Below the pieces are notes generated by a model that did not search any database, was not told the origin of the DNA, and worked only from the letters and a program-made list of their open reading frames with translations. A DNA stretch of 64,000 bases, taken from contig DKNE01000004.1 of NCBI GenBank assembly GCA_002470645.1, positions 4,511 through 68,510 on the forward strand, written 5' to 3'. This DNA is from Patescibacteria group bacterium UBA7396 (lineage in GTDB: Bacteria; Patescibacteriota; Gracilibacteria; BD1-5; UBA6164). Of this stretch, positions 53,919-62,930 are shown in pieces (the stretch's first letter is position 1; each line of letters starts with the position of its first letter). The position numbers and the translations under genes are program-made.

Positions 53919-55238
53919 ATGAAATATTTACTCCAATTATTTATATTTTTACTTCCATTTCATGCCATTTTCGTAACCTATATGAAATGTAAAGCTTGAA
54001 TTGATACTGATATTTTAAGATTCTGGAAAGAGTTTGTGATTATATTTTTACTTTTTGTAGTAGCTGCAAAAGTACTTTGGAATAATCACTTTAAATTAGA
54101 AAAAATTTATAAAAATAATTATTTACTTGGACTCACAACAGCATTTACTTTAACGAGTTTAGTTTATATTTATTTCCCTTATTTTCAACCAAAACTGAGT
54201 TCGTATCTTGGTTTTAAATATGATGTGTTTTTTCTTTTTGCTCTGATTATTTGAGTATATCTGGCAACGATTAAAAATCATTTTGAAAGTATGCTCAAAT
54301 CTGTTTTTGCAAGTATTTGAGTAATGCTGGTGATATTTTTGCCTTGGTATTTGATTGGAGATATTTCTACTACGACTAATATAATTGGTTTTAGTGATAA
54401 ACCTTCTACTTATGAAGCCAATAGTTGTATTTCTTTTTCACAAAATGTAACTGGAGGACACAATAGATTTCAATGAAGTTTTGGTGATCCAATAAGATTT
54501 TCAGTATTTTTGGTAGTGTTTTATTTTATTTATCTTGGTTTTGTACTCCATAAAGAATATAATAACAAAATACTGAGAAATACACTTATCTCAGTAGGAA
54601 CGCTTTTTATAGTAACGGCAATATTTTTTGCGTATACAAAAACTAGTATGCTTGGGTTTTTATTTGGAAGTTTAGCTTTTATCTATTTTGTAAGAAAAAT
54701 AAAGTTTTGAAAAACTATTTCTAAGAAATTTATTGCCATTTCTGGTGGTACAATTTGAGTTTTACTGTTTATCATTCTTTATGTAAAAAGACATTTATTT
54801 TTACATCCTGAAGCAATTCTTGGAAGAGTAGAAAATCTTATTATGTCGGTTGATATGTTTTTTTATAATCCGTTTGGATATGGTCTTTGAATTGCTTGAC
54901 CTGCAAGTCAACTCGCAACGAGTTCAGATCAAGCACTTTCTGCTGGAGTAAATAAATTTCTTCCTGAAAACTGGTATGTACAAATTTTACTTGAACAATC
55001 ACTGCTTGGACTTGGTATTTTCATCTGACTTTTATCAGTTATTTGAGTATATTTATATAGAATTATGAAACTGAAAAAAGATTATTTAAGTATTTGAATG
55101 TTTGTTTCTTATATTACTATACTTTTCATGGCAAACTTCACTCATATTTTTGAGGAAACAGCAACAAGTTTTATACTTTTTATGCTTATTTGAGCTTATA
55201 TTGCAAAAGAAAGTAGAGATTTTAGAAAAGAAAAGTAA
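53919..55238 (+). CDS. O-antigen ligase/polymerase-like membrane protein
   Basis: A 439-residue polytopic membrane protein with ten or more segments and a long periplasmic loop (residues about 165-215, with GHNRFQGSFGDPIRFSVFL), as in the Wzy/WaaL family that polymerises or ligates surface polysaccharides. Near the C-terminus FLPENWYVQILLEQSLLGLG is the usual family motif. Direct neighbours are glycosyltransferase genes on both sides. Which glycan it acts on is unknown. Confidence 0.8.
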
Positions 55239-55264
55239 TATATATTTTTTAAACTTTTATAAAA

Positions 55265-56944
55265 ATGCAAAAACATATTTTTACTCTGATATTCATTCTA
55301 TGAAATATGCTTCACATTTCATTTTTTCGTCTCAATGAAGTCTTAAAAATAGCAGATAGTTTTGCGTATTTACAAATGGCTCATCATTTGAAAAATTTTT
55401 CTTTAGAATGATTTGGAAATGGATGGTTTGGTTTTTTATATTCCATTCCGATTGCTATTGCTGATATTTTTATACAAAATGATATGATTGCAACTTTTGC
55501 AGTAAATATCCTACTCTTCAATCTTTTGGCTTGAATTTGTTATATTTTGGGAAGAAATTATCTCTCTTTCAAATACAATATTTTATTTATTATTCTCATA
55601 TTTTTATCACCGATTTTACTCAACTATAATATCCATATTTTATCAGAAAATATTTATATTCCGTTGTTTCTCATACTTTTTGTTGGGATTTTAAAATATA
55701 AAGAAATCCCTGATTTTTCTGGAAGCGTCTTTTTAGGACTTATGATTGCGCTCCTATATTATACCAGAAGTGAAGCTTTTATTTACCTTGGAAGTGTCGG
55801 ACTTATCATATTATTTCTGCTGATAGTGAAAAAAATAAGTTTTGCGAGAGCTTTTTTCAACTATACCACCGTAATTATTTCATTTTTTATCTTTATTTTA
55901 CCCTACATATTTTATCTTCATTCTTTTACCTGAGAATGGTGAATTACTAATAAATGAAGTTCAAATTTAAGACAAGCTGAACTGAGATGAGTTTCAAAAA
56001 TGGATGATGATGGCTTTGAACAAGCAGTTTGAGAGTTAACTCCTGATAGTAAACATCTCATTGCTGGATTTGCTGGATGATTGAAATATGATGCACCTCA
56101 AAAATGAGAAAGTTTTAAAAATTATCTTTTAAAAAATCCAACCAAAGTTTTAGAAAGAATCAAAGAAAATCAAATAAAACTTTACTCAAATAATCTCCCA
56201 AATCTGATTTTAGGGAATGCGGGAAGTTTGTATAAAATAGAAGGAAGCAAAATTTTCTACAAAAATCCTCTTTTTTTCATCATTCTTATTATTCCAGTTC
56301 TTCTTGGGATCTATGGAATGATAGCTCTCATAAGAAACGATGAATGATACTTTGTTTGGAGCTTTGTCAGTTTTTTTGCCATAGCTTCAGTATTTTTTAC
56401 TTTATTTTTTGTGCTCGATAGGTATTTTGTAATATTCGTCCCTATTTTTATATTTTTCATCGTCTATGGAGTAGAAAATACTTGAAAATACCTCAAAAAC
56501 TATTTAGAAAATACTAAATATATATTTGCTTCTCTCTTACTGATAGGAATCTACAGTTTATGAATTTTAAGCTATTATAATACATTTAAAAATGAAGATG
56601 CAAAATATGAAGTAAAAAAAATAGCTTGAGAATGGCTCAAGCAAAATGATTTCAGAACCAACTTAAGAGTAATGGAGAGATTTCCAGTCGTCACATATTA
56701 TTCTTGATCTTGGGAAAGATGGCTCACTCCTTATACTTCAAGATTAGAAAATTTAGTGGAATATGCCAGATATCACGATGTGCATTATCTTGTTGTTGAT
56801 AGTATAGATTTTTATACATATCGTCCTGATCTGAGATTTCTATTTAATGAAAGTGAAAAAAAGTATAATGGAATTGAAAAAGTTCAAGAATTTGAAAAAA
56901 ATGATGAAAAAGTGATTTTGTATAGAATCCTTATGGATAAATAA
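55265..56944 (+). CDS. GT39-like (ArnT/PMT) membrane glycosyltransferase
   Basis: A 559-residue protein with about ten membrane segments and a soluble C-terminus. The early extracytoplasmic acidic site (KIADSFAYLQMAHHLKNF) and YYTRSEAFIYLG after the first segments resemble the lipid-linked-sugar-dependent transferases of the GT39/ArnT/PMT group. The C-terminal part (RFPVVTYYSGSWERWLTPYT) resembles the periplasmic domain of such enzymes. It follows the ligase-like gene by 26 bases. It may glycosylate surface proteins or glycans. Confidence 0.72.
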
Positions 56945-56948
56945 TTTT

Positions 56949-56976
56949 TTGACTTTCAAAAAAAATAGATTACAAT
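56949..56976 (+). promoter_or_regulatory. Promoter of the copper locus gene 57015
   Basis: TTGACT (56949-56954), 16-base spacer, TACAAT (56971-56976). The candidate operator at 56974 overlaps the -10 element. Confidence 0.6.
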
Positions 56977-56994
56977 ACCTCCTATGTAGGTATT
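56974..56994. promoter_or_regulatory. Candidate copper operator 1 (AATACCT-N7-AGGTATT)
   Basis: A 21-base inverted repeat overlapping the -10 box, 20 bases before the start codon. The same architecture occurs upstream of copA at 59551. A repressor bound here would block transcription. Confidence 0.6.
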
Positions 56995-57014
56995 TTTACT
57001 TTTAATCAAAAAAT

Positions 57015-58298
57015 ATGAAAACAAAACTTCCGATTTATGGAATGCACTGTAAAGCTTGTGAACTCCTTGTTGAATCAAGAGTTTCAGAGCTCAGTTGAGT
57101 GCAAGTAAAATGAATTTCTCAAACAAAAAATTATATTGAAATAGAATTAGACGACGAAAAAGATATAAAAAAAATCAAAGAAATTATTACTTCTCTCTGA
57201 TATGAAGTAGAAAAAAAACAAACAAGAAAAAATAATTTTTTTGATTATATTATCATCTCTTTATTGTTTGTACTTTTTTGAATCTTGTATTTTCTTTTTC
57301 AAGATGTAGATTTTGTACAAAATATAGCAAATGTTCAAAATGCGAGTTTACTGGTCGTGATACTTATCTGATTTGTAGCTTCTTTATCAAGTTGTTTAGC
57401 GGTGACTGGATGAATTGTTTTAGGTTTTTCAAAATATATGGATACTTCGAAAAATGCTTCTTCAGGACTTGTAATACAAAGCAAATTTCATTTTGGAAGA
57501 ATACTTTGATTTGCGCTTTGAGGAGGAATTCTTGGAAGTATTGGATGATATTTTTGAAGTTTGGGAAGTTTAAATACATTTTTGCTTTTTTTAGCAGGAA
57601 TATTTATGATTTATATGGGACTTCATATTCTGAATATTATTCCAAGTTTAAAGGTCAGTATGCCAAAAGTTTTTTGAAGTAAAATTCTTAATATGAAAAA
57701 TCCTGCTTTAGCTCCTATAGTCTGAGCTTTAACATTTTTTCTTCCATGTGGTTTTACTCAAAGTATGCAAGTATACGCGGCAAGTAGTGGAAGTTTTCTC
57801 TCTTGAGCGCTCATTATGTGAGCATTTGCACTTGGAACGATGCCAGTTTTATTTTTACTTGGTTTTGGGTCAAGTTATTTCAAGAATAAAGATTTTCATT
57901 ATGCAAATAAAGTAATTTGAGTGATAGTAATATATTTTTGAATATTTATGCTCACTGGATTTAATAATCTTGTTGCACTATCAACGCCTATAGAAAATGA
58001 AAAAATTGATTTAGAAAATATTTCTTTTGAACAAAAAACTATCCTTCATAATGGATGGAGTTTAGCTGAAAAAGAAGTCTATCTTGATGCGGGGAAAAAT
58101 TATAAACTCAATATCATTCCAACTAAAGACGGAAGCGGATGTATGAGTACTCTCACCATCCCTGGTATCGATAAAACTATTCATCAAGTTCTTGCCGGAA
58201 AAACTATCGGCATCCCGATAGTAAATGCAAAACCTGGAACATATAATATCGTTTGTAGTACGATGGGAATGAAACAATGAGAAATTATAATACAATAA
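57015..58298 (+). CDS. HMA / DsbD-type membrane / cupredoxin fusion protein
   Basis: A 427-residue three-part protein. Residues 1-70 form a heavy-metal-associated domain with GMHCKAC (Cys12, Cys15). Six or so membrane segments follow (about 75-315), resembling the DsbD/CcdA or SafE-like transmembrane family, with FLPCGFTQSMQVYAAS. The C-terminal 110 residues form a cupredoxin-like domain, with Cys376 in SGCMST, His near 389 and a C-x3-M-x-M end (CSTMGM; Cys414, Met418, Met420) as copper ligands. It probably carries or senses copper across the membrane and holds it in the periplasm. Its operator and neighbours place it in the copper response. Many TGA glycines. Confidence 0.8.
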
Positions 58299-58325
58299 AA
58301 AACGTGTATTCACGTTTTTTTTATT
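58294..58325. terminator. Bidirectional terminator
   Basis: AATAAAAAACGTG, loop TATT, CACGTTTTTTTTATT; overlaps the stop of the convergent small gene at 58321. Confidence 0.8.
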
Positions 58326-58725
58326 TTAAGTTATGTAATAATTTTTCTATTTCTTTCTGATAGGTTTTTGAAATTTCTTGTAAAAAACTTTCATCATGAT
58401 AATCAAAATCATGCACGAGTTTATTTCTCACTTTATGAAGTTTCCAAATCAGATCTAAATCATTAATTATAATTGGTTTTTGCTTTAAAATAGTTCAAAA
58501 ATCTCAATTATATCAAGCTTCGAGTAAGATTTTATGATAGAGTTTATCTGCATCAATTATTTTTTCTTTTGAGGAAATATTTGTTTCAATTTGTTTTAGT
58601 TTTTTTTGAAAATCTTTTATCTTTTCTGGAGAGAGCTTTTTTCTTTTTTTTCACCAAATAAAAGCAAAGTATATCGCTACGAGAAGGAAGATTATTATGA
58701 AAATGTATATAATGTAGTTTTGCAT
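58321..58725 (-). CDS. Small membrane-anchored helical protein
   Basis: A 134-residue protein: one N-terminal membrane segment (IIYIFIIIFLLVAIYFAFIW), a basic stretch, and a mostly helical soluble domain with DFGTILKQKPIIINDLDLIWKL and KVRNKLVHDFDYHDESF. The second half resembles the DUF4145 or HEPN-like HxR-K-LxHD pattern (Arg, Asn-Lys-Leu-Val-His-Asp), suggesting a HEPN-type helical domain, but the evidence is thin. Unknown function. It is not obviously linked to the copper genes. Confidence 0.7.
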
Positions 58726-59034
58726 AAGGTTATGGTTATGTAGTTTTTACTAGTATTTATTTTTTCACTAAAAAGTCAATCATTTTTATTTTTTTGCAAA
58801 AATTAGGAAAGTTTATAAAATGAAGTGGCTAAAATATTACATAAAAATTACGAAAGTAGTTCAAATTGAATTTAGGAAAGGGTAACTTAGGTTACTCACC
58901 CTTTTTGTTGAATTTGATTTGAACAAAATTGTAATGTTTTAGCGAACACAAGAGAATTTAAGTTACCCTTTTTTGTTTGCTAAAATATGGAATTTTTATA
59001 TAGTATTTAGAATTTATATTTTAATTTTTTGGTT
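58726..59034 (+). promoter_or_regulatory. Intergenic region with attenuator-like leader before yccF
   Basis: No gene in these 309 bases. The part 58859-58975 folds in two exclusive ways. The local hairpin at 58880-58901 (GGGTAAC, TTAG, GTTACTCACCC) is followed by TTTTT. The longer pairing joins AAAGGGTAACTTA (58877-58889) with TAAGTTACCCTTT (58959-58971), a perfect 13-base match also followed by T residues. A third pair, GTTCAAAT (58859-58866) and ATTTGAAC (58917-58924), brackets the first hairpin. Such exclusive pairings are typical of transcription attenuators. Confidence 0.5.
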
Positions 59035-59442
59035 ATGAAAATTTTATGAAATATTATCTGGCATATTCCTTTTTTGTGATTTGTTACTGCTATAATAACA
59101 TTCCTATTTTGAGTAATATTATTATTAACTATAATATGATATCCACTAGGTTTATGATTAATAAACCTTTCTAAATTTTTATTACTTCCATTTTCATATG
59201 AAATGGTAAATAAATCTGAAATTGAATTTACTGATGATAACATATTAATAAAAATTTTAAAATTTTTGCTTTTCATTATATATTTACCTATATGAATTAC
59301 TCTTTGCATTTTACTTATAATACAAATAATTTTACTTTTTTTTACTATTGTTTGAATTCCTGCAGCAGCTGCCTTAGCAAAATCACTTCCTAGTTTTTTT
59401 AATCCAATTAATAAAGTTTGTATTCCAAGTTTAAATTTATAA
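59035..59442 (+). CDS. yccF: YccF domain inner membrane protein
   Basis: A 135-residue integral membrane protein of the YccF (DUF307) family. It opens with MKILGNIIWHIPFLGFVTAI, followed by LLLTIIGYPLGLGLINLSKF and LLPFSYEMVN, which is the family signature (TIIG-P-G and the P-F-G/S-x-E turn), repeated in part as FTIVGIPAAAAL. The function of YccF is not established. The TGA codons fall exactly on conserved glycines, so this gene is invisible in a standard-code reading; the 154-codon open frame on the opposite strand is its shadow. It lies between the two copper genes but has its own leader. Confidence 0.85.
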
Positions 59443-59485
59443 ACATAAATTATATAATACTTATTTATCAATATATTCCTTATTC

Positions 59486-59519
59486 AAAAAAGACGAAAAA
59501 ACATTTTTTGTCTTTTTTT
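59486..59519 (+). terminator. Terminator of yccF
   Basis: Arm 59486-59500 (AAAAAAGACGAAAAA-like) pairs with 59504-59518 (TTTTTTGTCTTTTTT) across loop ACA. The copA promoter begins directly after it. Confidence 0.75.
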
Positions 59520-59547
59520 TTGACATTCACAAAAATATTCATATTAT
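59520..59547 (+). promoter_or_regulatory. Promoter of copA
   Basis: TTGACA (59520-59525), 16-base spacer, TATTAT (59542-59547), immediately upstream of the second operator. Confidence 0.6.
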
Positions 59548-59550
59548 TTT

Positions 59551-59571
59551 AACACCTATACCCCAGGTATT
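59551..59571. promoter_or_regulatory. Candidate copper operator 2 (AACACCT-N7-AGGTATT)
   Basis: A 21-base inverted repeat with one mismatch between its arms, same spacing as the site at 56974. It contains ATACC-CCA-GGTAT, close to CsoR-type operators. It is 17 bases before the copA ATG and covers the likely transcription start. Confidence 0.6.
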
Positions 59572-59588
59572 AAAATTAATTATATCCT

Positions 59589-62500
59589 ATGAAAACAAAA
59601 TTAAATATTTCTTGAATGCATTGTTCAAGCTGTTCTAAACTTATAGAATCCTCTTTAAATAAAAATGAGTTTGTACATGATGCTAAAGTAAACTTTTGAA
59701 ATAATAAAGCTCTCATTGAATTTGACGAAACAAAAATTTCAGAAGATGAAATTATGACTTTAGTTGAAAAAGCTTGATATAAAGCAACAAAAGAAGAAGA
59801 AAAACAAGCAGATGAATCAAAAGTTTGGCTTCAAAAAAGTATTTTTGGATTTGTACTTTCTCTTCCTTTAATAGGTTTTATGATGTATGATTTTTTTCCA
59901 AAACTTCCATACAATGTTATAATAATGCCATATATGGCAATTATTTCTTTATTAATTGCCACTATTATTCAATTCACTTTATGACTTGCTTTTTATAAGT
60001 GAACGTACGCGGCCTTATTACAAAAAACTGCAAATATGTATACGTTAATTGCCATTTGAACCACTACAGCTTTTGTATATAGTCTTTATTCATTTATAAA
60101 TTTTTTCCTAGAAACTGGAAGTATTTTAGGACTGAATGGGATGAAAATAGAATGAATTTATTTTGAAGTTTCAGCACTTCTCATCACCTTTGTTTGTTTT
60201 TGAAAGTATCTAGAAACAAAATCAAAAGCTAAAACCTCAGAAGCCATAAAAAAACTTATGTCTCTCGCTCCAAAAACAGCTTTTGTAAAAGTGAATGGAG
60301 AATTTAGAGAAATAGAAATAGAAAAAATCAAAATTTGAGATGTTATTTTAGTGAAACCTGGAGATAAAATCCCAGTGGACGGAGAAATAACCTCATGAAA
60401 TGCTTCAGTAGATGAATCTATGCTGACTGGAGAGAGTATGCCTGTTGATAAAAATACTTGAGATAAAGTGTTGGCTGGAACTATCAATAAATTTTCTTCT
60501 TTTGAAATGATAGCCAAAAAAATCTGAGCTGGAACGATGCTTTCTCAAATCATATCACTTTTAGAGGAAGCAAGTATGCAAAAATCAGATATTGAAAATT
60601 TTGCTGATAAAATATCAAAAATATTTGTTCCAACGGTTATTATTTTATCTGCTTTAACATTTATAGTTTGGTATTTTGTTTTAGATTGAACTTTTGAAAA
60701 TGCTTTACTTCTTGCTTGTAGTGTTGTTGTTATTGCTTGTCCTTGTGCTCTTGGTCTTGCTACCCCTACTGCTGTAATAGTTTGAAGTTGAATTGCTGCA
60801 AAATCTGGAATACTGGTGAAATGAGGTTGAGCTTTAGAAAAAGCAAATTATATAACGGCAGTTGCTCTTGATAAAACAGGAACGATTACGACTGGAAATC
60901 CTACTTTGCAAGATATAAAAATATTTTGAAAGGCTAGTGAAAGAGAAGTAGTAGAAATAGCCTACTCTCTAGAAAATAATTCAAATCATCCTATCTCAAA
61001 AGCTATTGTAAATTTTGCTAAAGAAAAAAATACATCTTTAAAACCAACAAAAAACTTTGAAGTAATAAATGGAAAATGAATAACTTGAGAAATTGAAAAT
61101 AAAAAATATTTTATTTGAAATCTCGCTTTAATGAAAGATAAAAAATTGGATATTACAAAAGAAGTTCAAAAAAATTATGATAAATTATTATTTGAATGAA
61201 AAACCGTTTTATTTCTCGCAAGTGAAACAGAAATATTAGCTCTCATTTCAGTCAGTGATAGTGTAAAAGAAACTTCAAAAGAAGCCATTCATATTTTACA
61301 AAATATGTGAATAGAGGTATTTATGGTCACTGGAGACAATAAAAATTCAGCGCAATTTATAGCAAATCAAGTTTGAATACACTCAGAGAATGTTTTTGCG
61401 GAAGTATTACCAAGTGAAAAATGAAATATTATTAAAGAAATAAAAAACGGGTGATTTAAAGTTGCTATGGTATGAGATGGAATCAATGATTCTATTGCTA
61501 TGGAACTTTCAGATCTCGCTATCAGTATGTGAAATGGAAATGATATCGCTTTAGAAAGTTCAGATGTGGTGCTCATGAAAAACGATTTATTTGATATCAT
61601 AAAAGCAATAGAAATCAGTAAAAATACGGTTTCTAAAATTAAGCAAAATCTATTTTTCTCACTTTTTTATAATTCACTTTGAATTCCGGTTGCTGCTTGA
61701 GTTTTCCTGAGTTTCTGATTTTTCTTAAAACCAGAACTAGCAGGACTTGCTATGGCTCTGAGTAGTGTTTCTGTTGTACTAAATTCACTACTTCTAAAAG
61801 TAAGAATGAAATATTTTTCATTTATTTCTTTAAGTATTTTACTCGTAGCATTTACTTCTATTTTTATAAGTTTTGCATCTTTAAATACAACTGATAAATT
61901 TGAAAAATCTTATACTTTGAATAATAATCCAGTATTAACTTCAATAACTGAACTTGTAACTACTTCAAAAAATAAGATAAATATTATAGAGACTCCTGCT
62001 CCAAAAATATTTTTATTTTCGGAAAAATTACCTGAAAATATCAAACTAAAATCATGAGTAAATTCACTCCAAGAGTGAGAAATGATCATTGGATATATGG
62101 AAGCAAAAATGATGATTGATGAGTGACTCATTGACGGAGTTGGAAGTGAATTAACAAATTTCTTTGGAATACCAAAAGTAAAAATTGTTGGAATATTAGC
62201 AAAAACTGATAGCGCAATTGATGATGTCCATATATTAAATACTACTGCTTATGATACTTTAGTATGAGATAATGAAAGTTTAAAATATTATGCCACACCT
62301 GATAAACTCGGTATTAGAACATTTTATGTTTTTGATGAAAATAATATTCCTAAGTTTTTTCAAAATCAAATTAATATAAATGATATTTACGATGGTGAAT
62401 ATCAAAAAATGTATATTTGATATACGGACGCAAATATGATGGAAAATTTATGACTCGTAAAATGACTTTGAGATACACTTGATGATTTCTTTGGAAATAA

Positions 62501-62591
62501 AGTAGTGTATTATAAGAAACTCAAAAAAAATTATTCCGCATATGATATGATGCACTTTTTACCAAAAAAATATTTTAAAAATTTTGAATAA
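59589..62591 (+). CDS. copA: Copper-translocating P1B-type ATPase with duplicated C-terminal domain
   Basis: Exports Cu+ from the cytoplasm. The 1000-residue protein begins with a heavy-metal domain (GMHCSSC, Cys12 and Cys15). The catalytic motifs are present: TGES at 280-283, CPC at 384-386 (Cu+ site in the membrane), DKTGT with Asp428 phosphorylated, an HP-type NHPIS, and GDGIND (Asp630). The usual protein would end near residue 740. Here a further membrane segment (about 742-765) is followed by about 240 extra residues, including a duplicated motif: IIGYMEAKMMIDEGLIDGVG (from 832) and YIGYTDANMMENLGLVKGLG (from 941), each continuing to an FFG and a D-x-x-H segment. The extension is probably extracytoplasmic. 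The gene has the copper operator and is followed by csoR. Confidence 0.93.
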
Positions 62592-62629
62592 TTATTATAA
62601 TGACAAAAAATATTTTTTAAATAAAGAAA

Positions 62630-62899
62630 ATGAAACATCAAAAAGTAATTATTTGACTCAAAAAAGCAAGAACTTCTCTCGATAAGATACTCTCTATGCT
62701 CGAAGAAGAAAAATATTGTATTGATATTATTCAGCAAAATCTCGCTGTTATTTGACTTTTAAAATCAGCGAATTTAAATTTGCTTGAGTGACATCTCAAT
62801 GGTTGTGTAAAAAAAGCTATCAACGCAAAAAATGAGACTGAAGTAGAAGCAAAAATGCAAGAACTTGTAAAAGTGATGAATTTAGCACAAAGTAAATAA
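62630..62899 (+). CDS. csoR: CsoR-family copper-sensing repressor
   Basis: An 89-residue helical DNA-binding protein of the CsoR/RcnR family (DUF156). The three metal ligands are in place: Cys30 (EKYCIDIIQQ), His55 and Cys59 (LLEGHLNGC), with the same spacing as Cys36, His61 and Cys65 of Mycobacterium CsoR. Cu+ binding would release it from the operators at 56974 and 59551. It lies 38 bases downstream of copA and is probably co-transcribed with it, giving negative feedback. Confidence 0.9.
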
Positions 62900-62930
62900 A
62901 AAAATGTTTGGGAACCCAAACATTTTTTTA
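62897..62930. terminator. Bidirectional terminator
   Basis: Perfect hairpin TAAAAAAATGTTTGGG / CCCAAACATTTTTTTA with loop AA, between csoR and the convergent cyclase gene, whose TAA (62928-62930) lies in it. Confidence 0.9.

Noticed and set aside
58859..58870. GTTCAAAT as a tRNA T-loop
   Set aside because: No acceptor or anticodon stem can be built around it; it fits the leader pairing upstream of yccF.
59007..59471. A 154-codon open frame on the minus strand
   Set aside because: It is the antisense shadow of yccF, whose plus-strand reading with TGA as glycine matches the YccF signature at conserved glycines.
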